A stretch of DNA of 53,576 nt, taken from positions 1 to 53,576 of the forward strand of contig NZ_SWFM01000011.1 in assembly GCF_005144865.1 (NCBI RefSeq). The letters are read 5' to 3'. Positions 37,444 through 47,743 of this stretch are shown here, piece after piece (the stretch's first letter is position 1; the number at the start of each line of letters is the position of its first letter). A program made the position numbers and the translations under genes. This stretch comes from Guptibacillus hwajinpoensis. GTDB taxonomy: Bacteria; Bacillota; Bacilli; Bacillales; Guptibacillaceae. Below the pieces are notes generated by a model. It searched no databases, had not been told where the DNA came from, and saw only the letters and a list, made by a program, of their open reading frames with translations.

Positions 37444-38389
37444 TGTTCCTCGTGGAACAAGAATAAGAGGGAAGTGGAACAAGCAAAGCTATCAAGTTAT
37501 CAAAAAACTTGGGAACGGTGCGCTCGGTACAGTTTATTTAGCAGACTCCAATAGGGGAAACGTAGCTATTAAGTTAGGCATTGATAGTATGTCAATTACC
37601 TCTGAAGTCAATGTTCTCAAACAGCTTTCGATGGTCCAGGGAACGGTTCTTGGGCCGTTTTTCTATGAGGTCGATGATTGGGAGATGAACGGGAAGTGCT
37701 ATCCATTCTATGTAATGGAATACATCAATGGCGAACCACTTTTTTCGTTTATTGAGAGACGGGGGAAAGAGTGGCTTGGTATTCTAATGCTTCAACTCCT
37801 TCGTGATTTAGGTGCGCTTCACCGAGAAGGATGGGTGTTTGGGGATTTAAAGCCAGATAATTTACTCGTTGAAGGCTCACCACCAACCATTCGCTGGCTT
37901 GATGTTGGTGGTACGACAGGGATGGGAAGGTCTGTTAAAGAGTTTACTGAATTCTTCGATCGTGGTTATTGGGGACTTGGAACTAGAGTTGCAGAACCTT
38001 CGTATGATTTATTTTCTGCTGCAATGATTATGATTAATGCAGCCTACCCACAGCGATTTGATAGACCGAAGAAGGAATCGGAACTATTTCTGATGAACAA
38101 AATAGAGAAAAGCCCTTTACTTAAATCCTATAAGCCTATTCTTAAAAAGGCTCTTAGGGGCAGTTATCAAAATGCTTCAGAGATGCGACAAGAACTCTTC
38201 TCACTTCTGCAGGGTGTAAAGTCAGGAGCAAGCAATCGTTCAACTATACCCTCCAATTCGAGAGTGATATCTAGACAAAAACGACAGAAACCTAAGAAAC
38301 AAAAACGTTCTGGCTGGATCGAGACCGTTCTTTTGTTCGCTTTTATTCTCTTCTTTTATACTTTATACTTAGTTGGCCATGTCTTTTAA
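37412..38389 (+). CDS. yabT: Membrane-bound Ser/Thr protein kinase YabT (PrkT)
   Basis: A 325-residue Hanks-type kinase. Glycine loop GNGALGTVYLA (34-44), VAIKLG with the ATP lysine near 54, catalytic loop GDLKPDN near 142-148 (the usual HRD is replaced by FGD), and DVGG in place of DFG near 163. A basic region (about 285-300) that may bind DNA precedes a single C-terminal membrane helix (about 302-322). B. subtilis YabT is septum-associated, DNA-activated and phosphorylates RecA and AbrB, here also in the window. It overlaps yabS and has AGAGG upstream. Confidence 0.94.
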   Translation: MAATSKNQAANVPRGTRIRGKWNKQSYQVIKKLGNGALGTVYLADSNRGNVAIKLGIDSMSITSEVNVLKQLSMVQGTVLGPFFYEVDDWEMNGKCYPFYVMEYINGEPLFSFIERRGKEWLGILMLQLLRDLGALHREGWVFGDLKPDNLLVEGSPPTIRWLDVGGTTGMGRSVKEFTEFFDRGYWGLGTRVAEPSYDLFSAAMIMINAAYPQRFDRPKKESELFLMNKIEKSPLLKSYKPILKKALRGSYQNASEMRQELFSLLQGVKSGASNRSTIPSNSRVISRQKRQKPKKQKRSGWIETVLLFAFILFFYTLYLVGHVF

Positions 38390-38479
38390 CGATAAAAAGG
38401 TTTGAAGAAGGCGCTGTTAGGCTAATAGTACTGAATGAAAAACTGTTTTGAAGAACAGGAAGCGAGAGGAAGACAGAGG

Positions 38480-39862
38480 TTGTTACAGGATGTTGATCGT
38501 TTTATCCAGAAACATGATTTATTGCATAAGGGAGATACCGTTGTAATAGGTGTTTCGGGAGGACCAGATTCTGTTGCTTTACTTCACTATCTGACAAATA
38601 AGCTTTCCGATTACAAGTTGACGGTTATTGCTGCGCATATGGATCATGGGCTTAGAGGTGAGGAATCACTTGAGGATCTTGCCTTTGTGAAACGGTATTG
38701 TGAGCATGGAGGAATTACTTTTGAAGCTTCTTCTGTAGATGTCGGGCATTACAAAGAAGTTCACCAATTATCAACGCAAGTGGCTGCAAGGGAATGTCGC
38801 TATAAATTTTTTGAGCAGATTATGGATAAATATCGTGCAAATGCCCTGGCACTTGCTCATCATGGTGATGATCAGATTGAAACGATGTTGATGAGACAGG
38901 TTCATGGGAGCACAGGAGCGGGATTAGCTGGTATCCCTGTAAAACGACCGTTTTCAACGGGGATGATTATTCGTCCATTTTTAGGTATAACAAAAGATCA
39001 AGTATTGAATTACTGTGATAACCATTCCCTTTCGTATCGAATCGATCCTTCTAATTCAAGCGACCGATATGTGAGAAATCGTTTCAGGCATCATATCTTG
39101 CCCTTTTTGAAGGAAGAAAATCCGAGTGTCCATCTGAGGTACCAATTATATAGTGAGCGGCTACATAGTGACGAGCAATATTTGATGCAGCAAGCAAGCG
39201 CTCATTTAGATGATGTTATCATTGAGCAAAATGACAAATTTGTGAAGTTGGATATCAAGTCGCATCAATGCCTGCCTATTCCTTTACAAAGAAGAGTGAT
39301 TCATCTAATATTAAACTATCTTTATACAGGCAATGCTCCTTTTTCTTCTATACATATTGAGGATTTGCAGTTAATGCTCGATTCTGAGCACCCTTCTGCT
39401 TCCCTTAATCTGCCCCTAGAACTGAGGGCGGTAAAATCTTATACCACCTGTTATTTATCTTTTGAAACCTTTATGCACCCAGAACCGTATGAGTATCATC
39501 TATCTTTGGGAGGCTCTGTGGAAACACCGCTAGGAACGATTACGGCCGTTCCGATCGATTCAGTTCCACAACATCTTTCTTCGAATGATTTTATCATTGA
39601 AGAAGTGGCGTTTCCATTGGTAGTGCGTTCAAGACGTTCTGGCGATCGAATTCAGCCAAAAGGCATGATAGGAACGAAAAAGGTAAAGGATATTTTTATC
39701 GACCGTAAAATAGACCGTTCAGAGCGTGATGTCTGGCCAATTATTGAGGATCAAACGGGTCACATCATCTGGGTCGCTGGAGTTACTCGTTCTGAAAAAG
39801 CAACGCTGTCTGATAAAAAGAATAAGCTCGTACTTTTGCATTATGCAAAAAAACTTACATAG
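38480..39862 (+). CDS. tilS: tRNA(Ile)-lysidine synthase
   Basis: Modifies C34 of tRNA-Ile(CAU) to lysidine so that it reads AUA; essential. SGGPDS P-loop at 26-31, AHMDHGLRGEES, ARECRYKFF, LAHHGDDQIETMLM, and a C-terminal TilS domain (SRRSGDRIQPKGMIGTKKVKDIFID). The TTG at 38480 is preferred (460 residues) because GAGAGGAAG lies 9 bases upstream and homologues begin about there; an ATG at 38435 would add 15 residues with a weak site. It precedes hpt and ftsH, the order seen across Bacilli. Confidence 0.95.
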   Translation: MLQDVDRFIQKHDLLHKGDTVVIGVSGGPDSVALLHYLTNKLSDYKLTVIAAHMDHGLRGEESLEDLAFVKRYCEHGGITFEASSVDVGHYKEVHQLSTQVAARECRYKFFEQIMDKYRANALALAHHGDDQIETMLMRQVHGSTGAGLAGIPVKRPFSTGMIIRPFLGITKDQVLNYCDNHSLSYRIDPSNSSDRYVRNRFRHHILPFLKEENPSVHLRYQLYSERLHSDEQYLMQQASAHLDDVIIEQNDKFVKLDIKSHQCLPIPLQRRVIHLILNYLYTGNAPFSSIHIEDLQLMLDSEHPSASLNLPLELRAVKSYTTCYLSFETFMHPEPYEYHLSLGGSVETPLGTITAVPIDSVPQHLSSNDFIIEEVAFPLVVRSRRSGDRIQPKGMIGTKKVKDIFIDRKIDRSERDVWPIIEDQTGHIIWVAGVTRSEKATLSDKKNKLVLLHYAKKLT

Positions 39863-39883
39863 GTTGGGAGGGCAATAACACTG

Positions 39884-40423
39884 ATGTTAAACGAAATTCA
39901 AGAAACATTAATTAGTGAAGAACAAATTCAAGAAAAATGCCGTGATTTGGGTAAGAGGCTTTCAGATGAGTACGAAGATCGCTTCCCACTTGTGATTGGC
40001 GTACTTAAAGGTGCGATGCCTTTCATGGGTGATTTAACAAAGCGTATGACTTGCCATCTTGAAATGGACTTTATGGACGTATCAAGCTATGGGAATTCAA
40101 CCGTATCTTCAGGTGAAGTTAAAATCATCAAGGATCTTGACACATCTGTAGAAGGGCGAGACGTTCTCATTCTTGAAGATATTATTGATAGTGGTCTAAC
40201 GCTAAGCTATCTAATCGATCTGCTGAAGTATCGTAAAGCAAAATCGATTAAGATTGTAACGCTTCTTGACAAACCAACTGGCAGAAAGGTTGATCTCAAG
40301 CCTGATGTTGCTGGCTTCATCGTTCCAGATGAGTTTGTTGTTGGTTATGGTCTGGATTTTGCTGAAAGGTACCGTAACCTACCGTTTATCGGCATTCTTA
40401 AGCCCGAGATTTATCAAGGTTAA
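39884..40423 (+). CDS. hpt: Hypoxanthine-guanine phosphoribosyltransferase
   Basis: Purine salvage from hypoxanthine or guanine and PRPP. The 179-residue protein has the flexible-loop [14 protein letters not shown], the PRPP motif [13 protein letters not shown] at about 94-106 and C-terminal purine-contacting [20 protein letters not shown] precedes the ATG. In B. subtilis HprT and TilS form a complex that activates ftsH; the same adjacency is kept here. Confidence 0.97.
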   Translation: MLNEIQETLISEEQIQEKCRDLGKRLSDEYEDRFPLVIGVLKGAMPFMGDLTKRMTCHLEMDFMDVSSYGNSTVSSGEVKIIKDLDTSVEGRDVLILEDIIDSGLTLSYLIDLLKYRKAKSIKIVTLLDKPTGRKVDLKPDVAGFIVPDEFVVGYGLDFAERYRNLPFIGILKPEIYQG

Positions 40424-40493
40424 TTTGTTGTAGTCAGTTGTGCCAATATGGTAAGATAATCTATGGTTTCCTGTTCGTGGGAGGAGGTAAGGA

Positions 40494-42428
40494 ATGAATC
40501 GTATCTTCCGTAATACAATATTTTATTTGTTAATATTCCTCGTCGTAGTGGGTGTTGTTAGTTTCTTTAATGGAACAAACGATGACACAAATGTATTAGA
40601 TTACGGCGAATTTCAGTCAAAACTGAACAATGGTGAGATTCAAGAATTAACGTTACAACCTGAGCGCGGTGTATATACTGTTACTGGTCAGTTAGCTGGT
40701 GGCGATGAAGGCAGCGAAGATGCTAATACATTCGTTACGAATGTACCTGACTCAGAAAGAGCTGTAGAGAATATCTTAACTGCAGCTGATGAAGGAAATG
40801 TAAAGTTAACAACAGAGCCAGCACCCGAGCAAAGCGGCTGGGTTACTTTTCTAACATCGATTATTCCTTTCATTATTATTTTCATTTTGTTCTTCTTCTT
40901 ACTTAACCAGGCTCAAGGCGGCGGTGGCCGTGTCATGAACTTCGGTAAGAGTAAAGCGAAGTTGTACAGTGAAGAGAAAAAGAAAGTAACATTTAAAGAT
41001 GTAGCTGGAGCTGATGAAGAGAAGCAAGAGCTTGTCGAGGTTGTTGAATTCTTAAAAGACCCTCGTAAGTTCGCAGCAGTTGGTGCACGTATTCCAAAAG
41101 GTGTTCTTCTAGTAGGACCTCCGGGTACGGGTAAAACATTGCTAGCACGAGCTGTAGCTGGTGAAGCTGGAGTACCGTTCTTCTCAATTTCTGGTTCTGA
41201 CTTCGTAGAAATGTTTGTTGGTGTAGGTGCTTCTCGTGTACGTGATCTATTCGAGAATGCGAAGAAAAACGCACCATGTATTATCTTTATTGATGAAATT
41301 GATGCAGTTGGACGTCAGCGTGGCGCAGGTCTTGGCGGCGGCCATGATGAGCGTGAACAAACGCTTAACCAACTTCTAGTTGAAATGGATGGATTCAGTG
41401 CAAACGAAGGTATCATTATCGTTGCAGCTACAAACCGTCCTGATATTCTTGACCCGGCACTTCTTCGTCCTGGACGCTTTGACCGTCAAATTCCGGTAAA
41501 TCGTCCTGATGTTAATGGTCGTGAAGCAGTACTAAGAGTTCATGCTCGTAACAAACCTCTCAGTGATGAAGTTGATTTAAAAATCATCGCGATGCGTACA
41601 CCAGGATTTTCTGGTGCGGATCTTGAGAACTTGTTAAACGAAGCTGCACTTGTTGCTGCACGTCATGACAAGAAGAAAGTCGATATGAATGACATTGATG
41701 AAGCGACAGACCGTGTTATTGCGGGTCCTGCTAAGAAAAGTCGTGTTATTTCTGAGAAAGAAAAGAACATTGTTGCATACCATGAAGCTGGTCATACTAT
41801 TATTGGTACCGAGCTTGATAATGCAGATATTGTTCATAAAGTTACGATTGTTCCACGTGGACAGGCTGGTGGTTATGCTGTAACACTTCCTAAGGAAGAC
41901 CGTTACTTGATGACGAAGCCTGAGTTAGAAGATAAAATTATCGGTCTACTTGGTGGTCGTGTAGCAGAAGAAATTACGTTTGGTGAAGCAAGTACTGGTG
42001 CAAGTAATGACTTCCAACGCGCAACGGCGATTGCTCGTAGCATGGTTACAGAGTATGGAATGAGTGAAAAGCTTGGTCCTATGCAGTTTGGTTCTGGTTC
42101 AGGAGGAAACGTCTTCCTTGGACGTGATATTCAGAATGAACAGAACTATAGTGATTCATTTGCTAATGAGATTGATCTTGAAGTTCAAAAGATCATCAAA
42201 TCATCGTATGAGCGTTGTCGCAAGATCTTACTTGAGAATCAGGACAAGTTAAATCTTGTAGCTGAAACGCTTAAAGAGATTGAAACGCTTGATGCTGAAC
42301 AAATTCGTTCTCTTGTTGAAGAAGGTAAACTTCCAGAAGGCCACCATGCAAATGGTACGTCTGAAGATGTGAAAGTGAACATTTCCAAGAAGGAAGAGAA
42401 ACCTGAAGAAAACGAAGAACAAGAATAA
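40494..42428 (+). CDS. ftsH: ATP-dependent membrane zinc metalloprotease FtsH
   Basis: A 644-residue hexameric membrane protease that degrades membrane and short-lived proteins; required for sporulation in B. subtilis (it removes Spo0E). TM1 at about 7-24, an extracytoplasmic domain, TM2 near 119-140, AAA+ Walker A GPPGTGKT (about 209-216), Walker [12 protein letters not shown], second region of homology RPGRFDRQI, and zinc site HEAGH at about 430-434. The C-terminus is Glu/Lys-rich. GGGAGGAGG precedes the ATG. A terminator closes the unit. Confidence 0.98.
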   Translation: MNRIFRNTIFYLLIFLVVVGVVSFFNGTNDDTNVLDYGEFQSKLNNGEIQELTLQPERGVYTVTGQLAGGDEGSEDANTFVTNVPDSERAVENILTAADEGNVKLTTEPAPEQSGWVTFLTSIIPFIIIFILFFFLLNQAQGGGGRVMNFGKSKAKLYSEEKKKVTFKDVAGADEEKQELVEVVEFLKDPRKFAAVGARIPKGVLLVGPPGTGKTLLARAVAGEAGVPFFSISGSDFVEMFVGVGASRVRDLFENAKKNAPCIIFIDEIDAVGRQRGAGLGGGHDEREQTLNQLLVEMDGFSANEGIIIVAATNRPDILDPALLRPGRFDRQIPVNRPDVNGREAVLRVHARNKPLSDEVDLKIIAMRTPGFSGADLENLLNEAALVAARHDKKKVDMNDIDEATDRVIAGPAKKSRVISEKEKNIVAYHEAGHTIIGTELDNADIVHKVTIVPRGQAGGYAVTLPKEDRYLMTKPELEDKIIGLLGGRVAEEITFGEASTGASNDFQRATAIARSMVTEYGMSEKLGPMQFGSGSGGNVFLGRDIQNEQNYSDSFANEIDLEVQKIIKSSYERCRKILLENQDKLNLVAETLKEIETLDAEQIRSLVEEGKLPEGHHANGTSEDVKVNISKKEEKPEENEEQE

Positions 42429-42433
42429 GTAAG

Positions 42434-42468
42434 AAAAGCAGGGTGTTCATAAAGCACCCTGCTTTTTT
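42434..42468 (+). terminator. Terminator after ftsH
   Basis: AAAAGCAGGGTG pairs with CACCCTGCTTTT across a 9-base loop, with T run. Confidence 0.92.
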
Positions 42469-42607
42469 ATATGGCTGAGGTCGTTTTGAGCAAGCCCCTT
42501 TCTCTGTCGGTAAACGTTTTCAAAAAAGAGCTTCGTTTTTGATTCTAATGTATGGTATAACTATAGGAAGAATGACAGAAGATAAATTTTTTTAATAAGG
42601 TGATAAT

Positions 42608-43393
42608 ATGATACTAGTGCTTGATGTAGGGAACACGAACATTGTTCTAGGTGTATATGAAGGTGAAGAGTTAACGCATCACTGGCGTATGGGAACAAGC
42701 AGAAAGCAGACAGAAGATGAATATGCAATGGTCATTAAGGGTCTCTTCTCTCATGAAGATCTCTCTTTTGATGATGTTGAAGGCATCATTATTTCATCTG
42801 TTGTTCCACCAATTATGTTTGCTCTTGAGCGTATGTGCCAGAAGTATTTTCATCATAAACCATTAGTGATTGGTCCTGGAATTAAGACAGGATTGAATAT
42901 AAAGTATGATAACCCGAAAGAAGTAGGGGCTGACCGAATCGTTAATGCAGTTGCAGGTATTCACTTATACGGTGCACCTCTTATTATTGTTGATTTTGGA
43001 ACAGCGACGACCTATTGCTATATTGATGAACAAAAGCAGTATGTTGGAGGTGCAATTGCGCCAGGTATTAACATTTCAACGGAAGCGCTCTATATGCATG
43101 CAGCGAAGCTTCCACGGATTGAAATTGCTAAGCCGAATCATATCGTAGGTAAAAACACGGTAAGTGCTATGCAGAGTGGTACCTTATATGGGTATGTAGG
43201 ACAGGTAGAAGGTATTGTTTCTCGAATGAAGCAACACTCACCTAAAGAACCAACAGTGATTGCAACAGGTGGTCTTGCTTCGTTAATTGCTGAGGAGTGC
43301 AACTTGATAGATGTTGTTGATTCATTCTTAACGCTTAAAGGTCTCCACTTAATTTATAATAAAAACAAAGAAGAGCTAAACGCATACCGATAG
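42608..43393 (+). CDS. coaX: Type III pantothenate kinase
   Basis: First step of CoA synthesis from pantothenate; type III enzymes need a monovalent cation and resist acetyl-CoA feedback. The 261-residue ASKHA-fold protein has DVGNTN (5-10, phosphate 1), [17 protein letters not shown] (about 129-135), GGAIAPGI and TGGLA. AAGGTGATA precedes the ATG. It is followed by its own hairpin and hslO. Confidence 0.96.
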   Translation: MILVLDVGNTNIVLGVYEGEELTHHWRMGTSRKQTEDEYAMVIKGLFSHEDLSFDDVEGIIISSVVPPIMFALERMCQKYFHHKPLVIGPGIKTGLNIKYDNPKEVGADRIVNAVAGIHLYGAPLIIVDFGTATTYCYIDEQKQYVGGAIAPGINISTEALYMHAAKLPRIEIAKPNHIVGKNTVSAMQSGTLYGYVGQVEGIVSRMKQHSPKEPTVIATGGLASLIAEECNLIDVVDSFLTLKGLHLIYNKNKEELNAYR

Positions 43394-43407
43394 AGGGATG
43401 CGTTTTT
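43378..43407 (+). terminator. Terminator overlapping the coaX 3' end
   Basis: AAACGCAT (within the last codons) pairs with ATGCGTTT, then T. Confidence 0.75.
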
Positions 43408-43600
43408 CATTTTTCCTTTAATATGTTTTATTGAATTTAAGGAAGTTTATCTTAGTCAAAGGGTAAAGTAGTAAGATACAATAATTTTCACTGTAAATAG
43501 AAAGCGTGAACGACTCTTCAGTTTGTCTGAATGGAAGTTCTTATTCAAATCATGTAATGTGTAATTGGGTGTATACCCTTAGTGAAAGGAGAAATAGTAA

Positions 43601-44482
43601 ATGAACGATTATTTAATCAAAGCACTAGCATTCGATGGTAATGTTAGAGCTTATGCGATATCAAGTACTGAGATGGTAGCGGAAGCACAGCGTCGTCACA
43701 CGACGTGGCCAACGGCTTCTGCAGCGCTTGGACGTGCAATGACTGCTTCTACAATGATGGCTTCTGGACTTAAAGGTAAGGAAAAGATAACAGTCAAAAT
43801 CGAAGGTGGCGGCCCAATTGGGGCGATCATCGTTGATGCAAATGCTCAAGGTGAAACGCGAGGCTATGTTAGCAATCCTCATGTCCACTTTGACCTAAAT
43901 GAAAGTGGTAAGCTAGACGTCGCACGTGCAGTTGGACGCGACGGATTTCTATCTGTTGTAAAGGACATCGGTATGAGAGAGAAGTTTACAGGACAGGTGC
44001 CGATTGTTTCTGGTGAACTTGGAGATGATTTCACTTATTATCTCGTAACATCAGAGCAGGTTCCTTCTGCAGTTGGCGTTGGTGTTCTTGTTAATCCGGA
44101 TAATACAATTCTTTCTGCAGGTGGATTTATGATTCAATTGCTTCCGGGCGCTGAAGAAGAAACGATTCGCTTTATCGAGAAACGCATTGAAGCAATACCA
44201 CCAATTTCTAAACTCATTCAAGATGGCAAAACGCCTGAAGAAATTCTTAATGACCTTCTAGGGCAAGAAAACATTAAGATTCTTGATAAGATGCCGGTTA
44301 ATTTTGAATGCAGTTGTTCTAAAGAACGTTTCTCAAATGGGATTATGGGACTTGGAAAAGAAGAAATTAATAACATGATTGAAGAAGACGGAGAAGCAGA
44401 AACATCTTGCCACTTCTGTAATGCACATTATCATTTTTCGAAAGAAGAGTTACAAGATCTATATAGCGAGAGTAAACTATAG
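43601..44482 (+). CDS. hslO: Redox-regulated chaperone Hsp33
   Basis: A 293-residue holdase activated by oxidation. The N-terminal chaperone domain includes [22 protein letters not shown]; the C-terminal redox switch has CSCS (C237, C239) and CHFC (C269, C272), the CxC...CxxC zinc ligands released on disulfide formation. AAAGGAGAAA precedes the ATG. In B. subtilis yacD (a PrsA-like foldase) lies between hslO and cysK; here there is no gene between them. Confidence 0.96.
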   Translation: MNDYLIKALAFDGNVRAYAISSTEMVAEAQRRHTTWPTASAALGRAMTASTMMASGLKGKEKITVKIEGGGPIGAIIVDANAQGETRGYVSNPHVHFDLNESGKLDVARAVGRDGFLSVVKDIGMREKFTGQVPIVSGELGDDFTYYLVTSEQVPSAVGVGVLVNPDNTILSAGGFMIQLLPGAEEETIRFIEKRIEAIPPISKLIQDGKTPEEILNDLLGQENIKILDKMPVNFECSCSKERFSNGIMGLGKEEINNMIEEDGEAETSCHFCNAHYHFSKEELQDLYSESKL

Positions 44483-44484
44483 AA

Positions 44485-44521
44485 TGTTGAAATTGACAGT
44501 TCAACACTGGGGTGCTATTCT
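44485..44521 (+). promoter_or_regulatory. cysK promoter with operator-like inverted repeat
   Basis: TTGACA (44493-44498), 17-bp spacer, TATTCT (44516-44521). A perfect inverted repeat TGTTGAA/TTCAACA (44485-44491 and 44500-44506) encloses the -35, an ideal place for a repressor. Confidence 0.65.
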
Positions 44522-44571
44522 TTAAATTAGATAATCCCTATTAAAACACTCGGGTTTGAGGAGGCGTGATG

Positions 44572-45495
44572 ATGAGAGTAGCAAATTCAATTACAGACCT
44601 AATCGGTCAAACACCAATTGTTAAACTGAATCGCATCACAGATGATAACCACGCAGAGGTGTATTTAAAACTAGAATTTATGAATCCAGGAAGCAGCGTT
44701 AAAGATCGTATCGCTTTAGCGATGATTGAAGCTGCTGAAGAGAAAGGCGAGCTTAAAGCTGGAGATACGTTCGTTGAGCCGACCAGCGGTAATACTGGTA
44801 TTGGTCTTGCAATGGTCGCAGCAGCGAAAGGCTATCAAGCTGTACTGGTTATGCCTGATACAATGAGCATGGAGCGCCGTAACTTGCTTAAAGCTTATGG
44901 AGCAAAGCTTGTCTTAACTCCTGGTTCTGAAGGTATGGGTGGAGCGATTCGCAAAGCGGAAGAGCTGGCAAAGGAACATAGTTACTTTATGCCACAACAA
45001 TTCCAAAACGAAGCAAATCCTGAAGTTCACAGACGCACAACTGGGAAAGAAATTATTGATCAGATGGATCAGCTTGACGGGTTTGTAGCAGGAATTGGTA
45101 CTGGTGGTACAATTACAGGCGCTGGAGAAGTGTTAAAGAAGCATTTTCCTTCCATCAAGTTATACGCGGTAGAACCAACTGATTCCCCAATATTATCAGG
45201 TGGTAAGCCGGGACCTCACAAGATTCAAGGAATTGGAGCTGGTTTTGTCCCATCTATTCTGAACACGGAAGTGTACGATGAAGTCATCCAGGTACAGAAT
45301 GACCAGGCGTTTGAGTGGGCTAGAAAAGCTGCACGTGAAGAAGGAGTACTTGGCGGTATTTCTTCTGGGGCAGCAATTTATGCAGCGCTTGAAGTAGCCA
45401 AAAAGCTTGGCAAGGGAAAGAAAGTCCTTGCTGTAATTCCAAGTAATGGCGAGCGCTATCTTAGCACACCGCTTTTCCAATTTGACGATGAGTAA
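44572..45495 (+). CDS. cysK: Cysteine synthase A (O-acetylserine sulfhydrylase)
   Basis: PLP enzyme making cysteine from O-acetylserine and sulfide. The 307-residue protein has PGSSVKDR with the PLP lysine K44, [12 protein letters not shown] (substrate carboxylate loop), [12 protein letters not shown] (phosphate loop) and GGISSGAA. In B. subtilis CysK also acts with CymR to sense cysteine. Start candidates ATG 44569 and 44572 follow GAGGAGG; the second has the better spacing. Its own promoter and terminator suggest monocistronic expression. Confidence 0.97.
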   Translation: MRVANSITDLIGQTPIVKLNRITDDNHAEVYLKLEFMNPGSSVKDRIALAMIEAAEEKGELKAGDTFVEPTSGNTGIGLAMVAAAKGYQAVLVMPDTMSMERRNLLKAYGAKLVLTPGSEGMGGAIRKAEELAKEHSYFMPQQFQNEANPEVHRRTTGKEIIDQMDQLDGFVAGIGTGGTITGAGEVLKKHFPSIKLYAVEPTDSPILSGGKPGPHKIQGIGAGFVPSILNTEVYDEVIQVQNDQAFEWARKAAREEGVLGGISSGAAIYAALEVAKKLGKGKKVLAVIPSNGERYLSTPLFQFDDE

Positions 45496-45500
45496 CAATG

Positions 45501-45529
45501 AAAGCAGTCCTGGCGGGGCTGCTTTTTTT
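45501..45529 (+). terminator. Terminator after cysK
   Basis: AGCAGTCC pairs with GGGCTGCT (one G-U), T run. Confidence 0.85.
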
Positions 45530-45546
45530 ATATAGAAAAGAGATTG

Positions 45547-45684
45547 TTGATGTAGCATGCATCAATATTGAAAGGAAAGTTTTTCTAATGACCTGTCGTC
45601 AAGAGTTAGGGGAGTATAAAAAGGATGAAGCAATACGTCACTTCATGTAGAATAAAGGCATAAACAGAGCGGAAGCATATGCTT
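45547..45684. repeat. Two short palindromes upstream of pabB
   Basis: TTGATG-TAGCATG-CATCAA at 45547-45565 and the perfect palindrome AAGCATATGCTT at 45673-45684, in the 213-base gap between cysK and pabB. I see no clear promoter hexamers for the folate operon here; TATAAA at 45615-45620 is a candidate -10 without a good -35. Confidence 0.45.
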
Positions 45685-45709
45685 AGCTTTTGATAGGGTG
45701 TGAAGAATA

Positions 45710-47140
45710 TTGCTAGACCAGCTAGAAAAAACAGCACGCATTCCGATTTTTGAAACACTTGAAATGGAGTCCGAGGAGTGGTTTGTCCGTTATAAACAAT
45801 TTATTGATGGTCGACCAGAGCATATTTTGTTGGATAGTACTCGTGGCGGTAGGTATAGTATGTTCGGTATTAAATCTATTGCTAACCTTTACGGGAGAGG
45901 GTCCCAATTAACAATTACGGAGAATGGTGAAGAACCTAAAAAGCAAGAAGGCAATTTATTAGATCTCATGCAGCTATGGATGCAGCAGAATGTGAGTAGT
46001 ACAGATGATCGGTTACCTGACTTCCAGGGCGGTGCGATGGGATTTTTCAGTTATGACATTGCTCGCCAAATAGAGAATTTACCGAATCTCGCAGAGGACG
46101 ATCTTCATCTCCCAGAGCTTTCTTTCGTTGTCTATGAAGATGTTGGTGTTTATGATCATGTAGAACAAACACTCTGGTTCATTTCTCAAGTAGAGAAAGG
46201 GAAAGAGCAAGAGGGGCAGAAACGACTAAAAACATATAAACAAGAGTGGACTAAACCGGTTAATTCTAGCTCAAAAGGACCTTCTGATCAAACGAGAGAA
46301 CACGAGCAATATTTTTCAATGAGTGAAGAAACCTTTGCTAATGCAGTGCAAAAAGTGAAGGAGTACATTTCTAATGGAGATGTCTTTCAAGTAAACCTTT
46401 CTCTGAGGGAATCGAGAACAATGCATTCTGATCCGCTATCGGTTTACGAGACGTTGAGGGAGATCAATCCCTCGCCTTACATGTCTCTAATCCATACAGA
46501 CTCATTCGATATTGTGAGTGCTTCTCCAGAGCTCCTTGTTAAGAAAAAAGGACGTGAACTTAGCACAAGACCAATAGCAGGCACGAGGTCTCGTGGAAAA
46601 GATGATACCGAGGATGAACGTCTAGCCCGTACACTGATCGAAAATGAAAAAGAGCGGGCTGAGCATGTGATGCTTGTCGACCTTGAACGAAATGACCTTG
46701 GGCGAGTATGCGAGTATGGCACTGTAGAAGTCGATGAATTTATGGTGATTGAAAAATATTCGCATGTTCAGCATATTGTTTCGAACGTTCGAGGCGTTTC
46801 GTCTTTTGGGAGTACTGCATTTGATGCAATCAAAGCAACCTTTCCTGGTGGCACAATTACAGGCGCACCCAAAATTAGAACGATGGAAATAATTGAAGAA
46901 CTTGAGCCTGTACGCCGTGGCGTTTACACTGGTTCTATTGGATTTATTGGGTTCAATGATGATATGGAATTGAATATTGCCATCCGTACAATGGTAATTA
47001 AAGACCAGGTTGCGCACGTTCAAGCTGGGGCTGGTATTGTAATTGACTCTAATCCGGAAGCGGAGTATAAAGAGTCCTTAAAAAAAGCAAGAGCACTTTG
47101 GAAAGCGAAAGAAGTAAGTGAAGAGACTAGCAGAGATTAG
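45710..47140 (+). CDS. pabB: Aminodeoxychorismate synthase component I
   Basis: Converts chorismate plus ammonia to 4-amino-4-deoxychorismate for folate synthesis, using PabA's glutaminase. The 476-residue chorismate-binding enzyme has GGRYSMFG and a DFQGGAMGFFSYD N-terminal part, and catalytic-domain motifs RPIAGTRSRG, HVMLVDLERNDLGRV, KYSHVQHIVSNV and FPGGTITGAPK. That PIAGT rather than the tryptophan-enzyme pattern supports PabB over TrpE. The start is a TTG at 45710 with only a modest site (AGGGTG). It begins the folate operon. Confidence 0.95.
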   Translation: MLDQLEKTARIPIFETLEMESEEWFVRYKQFIDGRPEHILLDSTRGGRYSMFGIKSIANLYGRGSQLTITENGEEPKKQEGNLLDLMQLWMQQNVSSTDDRLPDFQGGAMGFFSYDIARQIENLPNLAEDDLHLPELSFVVYEDVGVYDHVEQTLWFISQVEKGKEQEGQKRLKTYKQEWTKPVNSSSKGPSDQTREHEQYFSMSEETFANAVQKVKEYISNGDVFQVNLSLRESRTMHSDPLSVYETLREINPSPYMSLIHTDSFDIVSASPELLVKKKGRELSTRPIAGTRSRGKDDTEDERLARTLIENEKERAEHVMLVDLERNDLGRVCEYGTVEVDEFMVIEKYSHVQHIVSNVRGVSSFGSTAFDAIKATFPGGTITGAPKIRTMEIIEELEPVRRGVYTGSIGFIGFNDDMELNIAIRTMVIKDQVAHVQAGAGIVIDSNPEAEYKESLKKARALWKAKEVSEETSRD

Positions 47141-47153
47141 CTTAGAGGAGGAG
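47123..47153 (+). promoter_or_regulatory. Candidate TRAP-binding site over the pabA ribosome site
   Basis: Six (G/T)AG triplets start at 47123, 47128, 47133, 47138, 47143 and 47148, each separated by exactly two bases, followed at once by a seventh GAG (47151-47153). They run from the end of pabB through the pabA Shine-Dalgarno sequence. In B. subtilis TRAP binds such repeats to block translation of trpG (pabA) when tryptophan is plentiful. Confidence 0.75.
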
Positions 47154-47158
47154 TAATA

Positions 47159-47743
47159 ATGATTTTAATGATCGATAATTACGATTCATTTACGTATAAC
47201 CTTGTACAGTATCTTGGGGAGATGGGTGAAGAACTCGTTGTTAAGCGTAATGACGAAATTAGTGTTAAGGACATAGAGGAACTTGATCCTGCATTTATTA
47301 TGGTTTCACCTGGGCCGTGCAGTCCGAATGAGGCGGGCATAAGCATGGAAGTCATCAAGCATTTCGCTGGTAGCATTCCTATTTTGGGGGTTTGCCTCGG
47401 ACATCAGTCTATTGCTCAGGTATTTGGTGGAGATGTTGTTAAAGCTGATCGATTAATGCACGGTAAAACATCCGAAATGCGGCATGATGTAAGGACCATT
47501 TTCCAAGGGATCGAAAATCCATTTACTGCCACAAGGTACCACTCTTTAATAGTAAAAAAAGAAACTTTACCTGAGTGCTTTGAAATAAGTGCATGGACAG
47601 AGGAAGGCGAAATTATGGCTATTCGTCATAAGGAGCTAGCTATTGAAGGAGTACAGTTCCATCCTGAGTCTATTATGACAGGGACGGGAAAAGCTCTTCT
47701 TAAAAACTTTATTGATACACACCGGAAAGAGCCATGTTTATAA
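47159..47743 (+). CDS. pabA: Anthranilate/aminodeoxychorismate synthase glutaminase subunit
   Basis: A 194-residue class I glutamine amidotransferase: [12 protein letters not shown] start, GVCLGHQ with nucleophile C79, and VQFHPES with catalytic His-Glu near 168-171. In B. subtilis the same subunit serves both PabB and TrpE (amphibolic, trpG), explaining tryptophan control of a folate gene. The start ATG at 47159 follows GAGGAGGAG, which is part of the TRAP-like triplet row. Its end overlaps pabC by 10 bases. Confidence 0.96.
   Translation: MILMIDNYDSFTYNLVQYLGEMGEELVVKRNDEISVKDIEELDPAFIMVSPGPCSPNEAGISMEVIKHFAGSIPILGVCLGHQSIAQVFGGDVVKADRLMHGKTSEMRHDVRTIFQGIENPFTATRYHSLIVKKETLPECFEISAWTEEGEIMAIRHKELAIEGVQFHPESIMTGTGKALLKNFIDTHRKEPCL

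Noticed and set aside
46622..47023. 133-codon minus-strand ORF in pabB
   Set aside because: Lies antisense to conserved chorismate-binding motifs; no ribosome site or recognisable domain.
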